From contig NC_047096.1 of assembly GCF_902459505.1 (NCBI RefSeq), positions 12,090,001 to 12,154,000 of the forward strand: DNA of 64,000 bases. Reading direction: 5' to 3'. How positions within the stretch are numbered: position 1 is the stretch's first letter; each line of letters begins with the position of its first letter. The position numbers and the translations under genes were made by a program. Source of the DNA: Geotrypetes seraphini. Lineage: Eukaryota; Chordata; Amphibia; Gymnophiona; Dermophiidae. Below the pieces are notes generated by a model. The model did not search any database. It was not told the origin of the DNA and saw only the letters and a list, made by a program, of their open reading frames with translations. Shown here piece by piece: positions 52,569-61,500 of this stretch.

Positions 52569-55500
52569 CTGTGACAACTTGCAGTCCAGGTATGTGATCT
52601 AAACTACTTTTGACTTTTCAGATACATATCGACATTCCACGAACGAACCCCCTGATCCCCCTGTTTCAGCAGCCTTTAGTACAGGAGGTGAGTAGCCTTT
52701 CCCTCTGTCTTTAGTCCAAGGAAGTGAACCAACTGATTTGAACTGTTTTCTCACTTTTGAAAAAATGATATTGGTATTTACATAACCTTTATTATATAGT
52801 AACAAGCTACTGTTGCTCTAGGATAGTCCAGGGTTTTACTGAAGGGGGCTCATCTTTTATCAATAGATTCGGGGCAGATTTATGTTTGGATAAGCCTTGC
52901 ATTAATTTTTCTGCAATTCCTTTATGTAGTGTTTGGGGGGGGAGGGCTTTTCTATCCCAGCTGATTGTCTCTGAATCTTTCATCTGTAATGAAAGTTCTA
53001 GGCTCTATGCGGAATATAAATTTTAAAATTAAATAAAGATGCCCTTTGTTCAGCTCTGTCTCTTTTTTTTGAATTTAAGTAGCTAAAAAAAATGCCCTTA
53101 AATACACTTGTGCAGGTAAGGGACTCCTGTGGTGTAACTACCGGGGTAGGGGGGTTAGATGTTCAGGATCATGTTTCCCTCACCTTGTGCAGGTGTTGCA
53201 CTGACCACTAGTATTTATATAGGAATATTTTTAAAGTTTTAATGTTGCATATTTAAGACCTTACATGCTTTAAGAACATAAAGCTGCCTTACTGGGACAG
53301 ACCGCAGGTCCATCAAGCCCGGTATCCTGTTTCCAACCGTGGCCAACCCAGGTCACAAGTACTTGGCAAGGTCCCAAAGAGTAAAACATTTTATACTGCT
53401 TATCCTAGGAATAAGCAGTGGATTTTCCCACATCCATCTTAATAATGGCTTATGGACTTCTCTTATAGGAAGTTATCCGAACCTTTTTAAAACCCTGCTA
53501 AGCTAACTGCTTTCACCACATCAGGGCTGCTTAGTGGCTTTCACGAAGCTGTAACTTAAATTTTTTGGAGGTTCCAAGGAAGCGCATCTTCAGTGTATTA
53601 GAGATAAGAACTTTTTCCCTAGTAGGTCCGATGTGATGGAATAGGCTTCTGAATGGGATTTGTCTAGAAACTAATTGCAGCTCTGCAAATTGATAAAAAC
53701 TTGGCTTTGGCAATTTGGCTTTTGGGGAGGTGGAGATATGAGAATGTATCTAACAAAATGGATTAGAAGAATGCATTTTTACAGTAAATTGGTTGTGATA
53801 ATTTAATTTTAATTTTTGTTGTGACTCTTCATGGTGATTAATAGATCACAATGAATGAATGGATTTGCCTATTGGAACTCATGGTAGTAGTGAAAGTTTG
53901 GGATTTCTGTACAGAGGGTAGTTTGTCTTTCCTTGTATGAGCTTCAATGAAGTTTGTTCCAGCCAGGGACACTCAGATTCAAGTCTCATTTCTAACGGAT
54001 GGAGGGGCTGAGGTGCTACACGAAGAGCTGACTTCCGTCAAGGCTAGTGAGGAAATGCTAGTCTGGGAGGAGGAAAGTTCCCTGTTCAGTCTGGGTATCC
54101 ATCCACAGTGTAATCCTCACCTCCATGTGTAATTCTTTGTCTGAGCTACTTTCTGTGTGTGCCCAGTTCCTCTCCTGGGGACAGGAGGGCCTTCAGTATT
54201 TGGTCACGTGTGGGCTAGATCTCTTGCCTCTTGTTTCATTAGTTTCTAGACAGAGCTTGAACCTGGGCCTAGTAAGAGCATTAAGCTGGAGAGAAGTTGC
54301 TCTGTATGTTCCCGGGTCCAGCATCTCCTTTGTCCCAGTGTTGGAGAAGATTTGTGCTCTAAGCTACGTCCACACTGAGGGCATGGTATTGCTGCTGTTC
54401 CCACCAGACCAATTATGGAGTGACATGTGACACGGGGAGGGGGGGGGGTTGGTTGATTTTGGATTTTTAAAAGTTTTGTTTTGATTTTAATTTTTTAGAT
54501 ATTTGAAAGAATCCTGTTTATCTGGGCAATCCGACATCCGGCTAGTGGCTATGTGCAGGGAATAAATGACCTCGTCACACCCTTTTTTGTTGTCTTCCTC
54601 TCCGAACATGTTGGTAAGAAGATCCAGCGCCCTAAATCTGTGAGAATGGTCTGAGATTCTCAGCCTGTTGGATTTGTGCATTTCCAATAGGGCAGTGTTG
54701 CTTTATTTCAGAAGTCCTGCGTGCCTTTCCTTTCTTAGAATTTCACTTTCCTGATTTCTTGAAATCCATCCAAAAATTTAAATTTCACTTGTTCTCCAGC
54801 CATTGTTTGCAGAAACCCTGAACTATCTATCCTTGTGTGTGTTCTGATGTTAAACCTACTTGAACAAAAATAAATGTGGCAAAAGGATAGAATTCATAAC
54901 AATTAATTCTGCAGCTAAAGTCATGCTTTCGATGTTTTGAGGAAAACCAATACTGTACCGACAGGCTTTGAGGTGGAACATCTGATACTGAAACTATGCT
55001 GGAGGCTTTCTGAGCGGCTTTATGGTTTGTACACAGAAAGCTCAAGAGGCTTGATCGACAAAACCCAGCAAGAAGCACCCGTCCCTTGCTATCTGTATCT
55101 CCTATATATGAAAAGCATAAACAAAAGTGCCAAAATCCCCATTGTGTTACCAGTAAGGGAAAAACCAAGGTGCCTTTTACAGGGGCTTTACAATATCTAG
55201 TCTAAGAATCCATCGGAAATGGAAGTTCCTTCTTATAGTTAAAAATCAAACTATCTGAATTCAGCCTGGATTATTTTATGTGCTGGGCTCTCACTGTGGG
55301 CTTTCTGGGACTTGTTGATCGGCCTTACAGTGGGAAAGAAAAGATATTTACCTGTAGCAGGTGTTCTCCAAGGACAGCGGGCATATATTATCGCATGTGG
55401 GTAACATCATCCATGGAACCCGGTACAAACACTGCCAAGTGCATGTTCACTTTAAATCTTTAGGCAGTGCCCCTACCACACATGTGCCGGTATCTTCTTG

Positions 55501-58500
55501 CCCAATGTTGGCTCGCAGGATCATTAGTTCAGTAACAAAGCTAAGAAGCCAGCTAGGAGAGGTGGCAGATTGTGAGACTATATGCCTGTTGTCCTTGGAG
55601 AACATTTGCTACAGGTAAGTATCTTTGCTTTCTCCAAGCTCAAGCAGGCATAATATTCTCACATATGATACTTTCAAGCTGCAAGGATCAAGTCTCTGGA
55701 AGAGGTTAAACATTGAATATATACAGTATATAAGCTTGGCAAAGCCCTATAGGGTGTAGAGAATAGATTTTGCAGAACGACTTACCCAAACTGATGTCTC
55801 TTCTGGATTTGTGTTCTAAACAAGAGTGAGAAGTAAACATAGAAACAAGATGGCAGAAGGCCAAATGGCCCATCCAGTTTGCCCATCTGCAGTAACCATT
55901 ATCTTTTCCTCTCTCTAAGAGATCCCACATGCCTATCCCACGCCTTCTTGAATTCAGACACAGTCTTTTGTCTCCACCACCTCTTCCGGGAGACTGTTCC
56001 ATACATCTACCACCCTTTCTGTAAAAAAGTATTTCCTTAGATTACTCCTTAGTCTATCGCCTCTTAACTTCATCCTATGCCCTCTCATTCCAGAGCTTCC
56101 TTTCAAATAAAAGAAACTCCACTCGTGTGCATATATATCACATAAGTATTTAAACGTCTCTATCATATCTCCCCTTTCCTCCAAAGTATACGTATTGAGA
56201 TCTTTAAGTGTGTTCTCATACGCCGTATGATGAAGACCACGCACTATTTTAGTAGCCTTCCTCTGGCCCGACTCCATCCTTTTTATATCTGTTTGAAGTT
56301 GCAGTCTCCAGAATTGTACACAATATTCTAAATGAGGTCTCACCAAAGTCTTATATGAATGGATTGAGGACCAAGTAGCGGCTGTGAAGATTTCTTTAAT
56401 AAATGCAGAACAAAAATGAGCTACCAAGGCAGCCATAGCCCGTACATTGTAGGCTGTCACACAGCTTTGTAGCATCAACCCAGCCTGAGTATATACAATA
56501 ATAATAATTTTTATTCTTATATACCGCCAAACCATTAATTCAAGGCGGTTTACAACCAGAAAGGGCTGAACAAACAGTGAATTACATGCATAAGCTTATC
56601 AAATATTTTTCGGAAAATACAAAATTGGCAATGAAGTCATATATTTATCAAACAGGTAAGTTTTAAGAATTTTTCTGAATAAATAGTAAGACTTGGGGAA
56701 TAAGAGCATTCCAAAATGAATTCATTGTACTAGCCTGGAATGCAAAGAAGATACAGTCCGCTAGTCAAGAGGAGATGGTTCTTTTGGATACAGTAACTCC
56801 TAGCCTATTAGGATTAAAGGCAGCAAAGAGCTGGGAGGACCCTCTATGTGGCTTAGTGTGCCATAGTGCATTTGCAGTCTAAGCTGTGAAAGGCTTTTCC
56901 AGGGTGAAAATATGGCTTTGGAAATAAAATAGGCAAAACGATGGATTGATTGGGGTGGAATTCTGAAACTAAGGAGGAATTTTGGATGTGTTCAAAGGAC
57001 TACCCTGTCATGATAGAACCTTGTATATAAGAAGCTTGAAGTTCACTCACCTGATGTGCAGATGGGAGGGTTATGAGGGCAAATAACTTTCCAAATGAGT
57101 AGTTTGAGAGAACAATATATAAGCGGCTCAAAGGGAGATTTCATAAGAAAAGAGAGAACCATGTTAAGATCCCAAGTGAAAGGAGGAGGTTTGATAGATA
57201 CGGTAATAATAATATGGGTTTTGTGTGGCATAGGCCTTTCACATAATGGGCTAAGGGATGTACAGGAAGCAGTTTGCTGTCCAGTAGGGAATGAAATGCA
57301 CTGATGGCATTGAGATGAACTCTAACTGAATTGGTTTTTAGACCAGAGTTAGAGAGGTGGAGAAGATAGTCGAGGATGGTCAGAGGTGGACATGAGACGG
57401 GCTCTAGAGCACAGTTCTTCAACCGCCGGTCCGCGGACCGGTCCCGGTCCGCAGGAAATTTTTGCCGGTCCGCGCAGGACCGGCAAGATTGACTCATTTG
57501 AACTTCCTGCCGGTCCGCGTAGGACCGGCAAGATCAGCATCGGAAGCGTGCGCTGGGCCGGAGAGATCTTGGGGAGCCTCCGACAGTGGCTTTCTCCCCT
57601 CTCTGCAGCTCTCCTTTACTTCCCAGCGCAGCGATTCACGAAGGCAGCCTCGGGGCTTTTGCTGAGTCGCGGCTGCCTCTGATGATGCAACTTCCTCTTT
57701 CCTCAGAGGCGGCGCGACACAACAAAGGACCCGAGGCTGCCTTCGTGAATCGCTGCGCTGGGAAGTAAGAAGAGCTGCTGGGAGGGGAGAAAACCACTAT
57801 CAGTCTGGGAAGCTGCTGGGCAGGGGAAAAAAGGGACAGCTGCTACTGGAAAGGGAGAAGGAGAGATGCTTCTGGGAGGGGAGGAGGGAAAGGAATCTGG
57901 GAAGCTGCTGGGCCAGGAAAAAAAAGGGACAGCTGCTACTGGAGAGGGAGAAGGAGAAGGAGAGATGCATCTGGGAGGGGAGGAGGGAAAGGAATCTGGG
58001 AAGCTGCTGGGCAAGATAAAAAAAGGGACAGCTGCTACTGGAGAGGGAGAAGAAGGAGAGATGCTTCTGGGAGGGGAGGAGGGAAAGGAATCTAGGAAGC
58101 TGCTGGGCTAGGAAAAAAAGGGACAGCTGCTACTGGAGAGGGAGACGGAGAGGTGCTGCTGGGAGGGGAGGAAGGGAAGAGAGTTACTGCTGGACAGGAG
58201 GAGGAGGGAAGGGAGAATGAAAAAAGGAAGGAAACAGCTGGCAGAGAGATTAGAGGAGGGGAAGGGGAGACACAGGCATGAGAAAGTAGAGAGATTGATG
58301 ATAGGAAGGGGTCAGCAGAAAAATAAGCAGAGGGACAATGATGATAGATCTGGTGTAGGAGAGATAAAAATGAAGAGAGCAGTGAAGCTGGAATGAATCA
58401 TGTAAATAGGAGAGAGGGGCACAAGCTGGATGGAAAGGGGAGAGGGACATAGAAAGAAGACAGATACCATATGGAAGGGGGAGAGGACAGATAGTGGATG

Positions 58501-61500
58501 GAAGGGGCAGATGCTGGATTGAAGAGACAGAGAGGGCATACGCTGGAAGGAAGAGAGTGAAAAAAAGATTGAAAGCAGAAACCAGAGACGACAAAAGGTA
58601 GAAAAAAATAATTTTATTTCTATTTTGTGATTAGAATATATCAGATTTGAAATATATATCCTGCTAGAGCTGGTGTTAGACATAACTGGGGACTGCAAAA
58701 CCCAGGCAGTGCTTCTTTAGCTTTCAGCTGGCTTAGGGCGCTCTCTGACCAGGGGGCAGTTGCCCTAGTTGCACTCCCCTAAAACTATTCCTGTCATGTG
58801 TTACTTCAGTATTCTGTTAGCATGATATTTCTGTGTAGCATTCTGTAATAATTTGGCTTGTTCAGTTTTCTTGATAGTAGAGGGGATATATGTGAAGGGG
58901 AGGGGAGACAGGGGTTTTGTTGATCCTTGCTCTGAATTATTTGTATTTATAAAATGACAATTCTACAGAATATTGTTTCTTTTTATACTTTAATAAAATG
59001 CATTCAATATAAAATCATAACTGAGGCTTGTGTGGATGGGATCAGATGATTTGTGGGGACCGAGCTCGCGGAGATGGGGCGGAAACGGGATTTTTAAATT
59101 TTAGTCCTAGTAGTTTGCCGGTCCACAAAATAATTATTTTTTTTCTGCCGGTCCACGGGTGTAAAAAGGTTGAAGAACACTGCTCTAGAGAATGTAATGC
59201 ACAGCAGGAAGGAAAGCAAGTCCACTTGAAGCAATAACAGCGCTAATTGGAAGGTTCCCTAGACACGTCAATGACAACGGATATTGCAGCCAAGAGGCAT
59301 TTTTTACTGTTCAGTGAAAAATTCCATGCTGTTAGTGCTAATGAGCTGGAGTTGGGATGAAGCAGGAACCTTTCATTCTGAGTTAGCAATGATGAAAATG
59401 GTTGCAATTTTCACAGTTTCCTAATCAGAGCTCTAGGAGGAGTAAAAACCAAACTTGTCGTGGCCAAATGGGTGTTATGAGGATCATGGTGCCCCAATCT
59501 TGGTGAAGTTTGAGTAGAGTTTACACAATAAGAGGGATTGGTGGCAATGCATAGAGGAACTTGTGCCTCCAGTAAAATAGAAAGGTGTCTGACTCAATAC
59601 GATTGGGGGCAAAGAGTCTGGAACTGTAGAAGTTGTAGAAGCTTGCTGTTCAAGGGGAAGCGAAGATATCTATGTTCAGTGTTCCCCACTGAGAGAAAAT
59701 CGGATGCAAGACTGTTGTGCTGAGAGACCGTTTGTGAGGCTGAAAAAGTCTGCTCAACTTGTCTCCCAACCCATTCTGCTTTCCTACCAAGTAAACCGCC
59801 CGAGATGTATCCCATGAGCAGTGGCCCAGGTTCAAATCGCAACTGCCTCCAGGCAAAGGAGATAAGATCCTGTGCCTCTTTATTTGTTCAAATAGAACAT
59901 GGCAATCTGGTTGTCTGTATGGATGAGTACTACCTGTTGAAGGAGGCAGTCCTAGAATATTTTGAGAGTGTTCCCTATCGCTTGCAGCTCTAGAAGATTG
60001 ATATGGAGATCTTGTTTGTGATGAGACCACAGTGCTAGAACATTAGAAGAACATAAGAAAAGCCTTACTGGATCAGACCAATGGTCTATCTAGTCCAGTA
60101 GCCCATTCTCACAGTTGCCAATCCAGGTCACCAGTACCTGGCCAAAACCCAAGGAGTAGCAACATTCCATGCTAACGATCCAGGGCAAGCAGTGGCTTCC
60201 CCCATGTCTTTCTCAATAGCATACTATGGGCTTTTCCTCCAGGAAATTGTCCAAACTTTTCTTAAAACCAGCTACGCTATCCGCTCTTACCACAACGTCT
60301 GGCAACACGTTCCTGAGCTTAACTATTCTCTGAGTGAAAAAAAATTTCCTCCTATTGGTTTTAAAAGTATTTCCTTGTAACTTCATCGAGTGTCTCATAG
60401 TCTTTGTAATTTTTGATGGAGTGAAAAATTGATCTACTTGTACCCATTCTACTCCATTCAGGATTTTGTAGAAGTGACCTGAAGGCCAAAAATTTAAAAA
60501 ATGAAGAATTATGAAGTAAAGTCCAATAAAATGAAACTGGGAAAGCACAAAAAGATATTGAAGCTGAGGAGGAACCAAAGACCCAGCTTCTTGGCTCCAT
60601 GGTAATGTAAGAAATGATGGCCTGTGAACCAACAGTGGATAGGAAGGCACATACATAGTACGGGCACTGCCTAAAGATTTAAAGTGACAGTGTATTTGGC
60701 AGAGTCTGTACCAGGTTCTGTGGATGATGTAACCCGTATGTGAGAATATTATGAGAAGTATTTACCGTCTTCACACAGGAAACTGAATAGTGAGAGTCCT
60801 TTATCTTGTTCTTCTTCCATTCGATACATGTCTGATGTCTGTCTGCCTGCAATTTTTTTTCTCTTTTGAACTAGTAGTTTCCTCCAGCTCAGAACTGGGA
60901 ATCTTAATGTCATGAGCCTTCATTCACAACTAATTGGGGATTCTTCCCCTGATTTTTTTTAATACACCCTCCTAGTTTATATTAGTTCAACCATTGTAGC
61001 GACAGGGTTGGACTGGGAGTCATATACTGCAGCTCTTTTGGGAACTCTCCAATCACAGAATCCTAAATCCAGCCAAAAAGCACCACAGTTATTTGGCAGT
61101 TCTCCTCAACTTCCCTCCCCCCCCCAATCCCCAAGCCCAGTTGTACCAGGGAGAGGAAAACTTGAGCCAGAAGTCAAACCCAAGATAACCAAGCCAGCCC
61201 TGAACTGCTCTATTTTAATATGGGGGTTGCTTTTGGTGAAGGAGGGGGAGCTGGGGGAGAGCAGTATGTGACTGCATAAAACATTGCACCTGCCCTTCTG
61301 TGAGTTTTGCTCAGTCTTTAAATCTAACCCTCAGGTTGTTTCCTACTCACTAAAGAAAGACGCTTTGTAGTGCACAGACTATGTTAATCTTTGGTGTTTC
61401 CTAAGGGAACACCTGCCTCTAAGTACTTCAGAATTACAGTCTGGAGTCAACAGAGTGTGGCGCAGTGGTTAAAGCTACAGCACCCTGAGGTTGTGGGTTC

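Larger units (their letters stand above)
55340..60765 (-). mobile_element. Fossil DIRS-type retroelement 2
   Basis: Inverted terminal repeats at about 55340-55620 and 60600-60765 share CATGTGGGTAACATCATCC-type text with those of the copy at 43780. On the - strand, parts appear in the expected order: an RNase H-like region (about 60030-59594, ending WGTLNIDIFASP) and a tyrosine-recombinase region (about 57360-57040, with LKTNSVRVHLNAISAFHSLL and WDLNMVLSFLMKSPFEPL). The gag and most of the reverse transcriptase are not recognised. It is broken in many places and interrupted by CR1, L2 and hAT insertions, so it is old. Confidence 0.85.
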
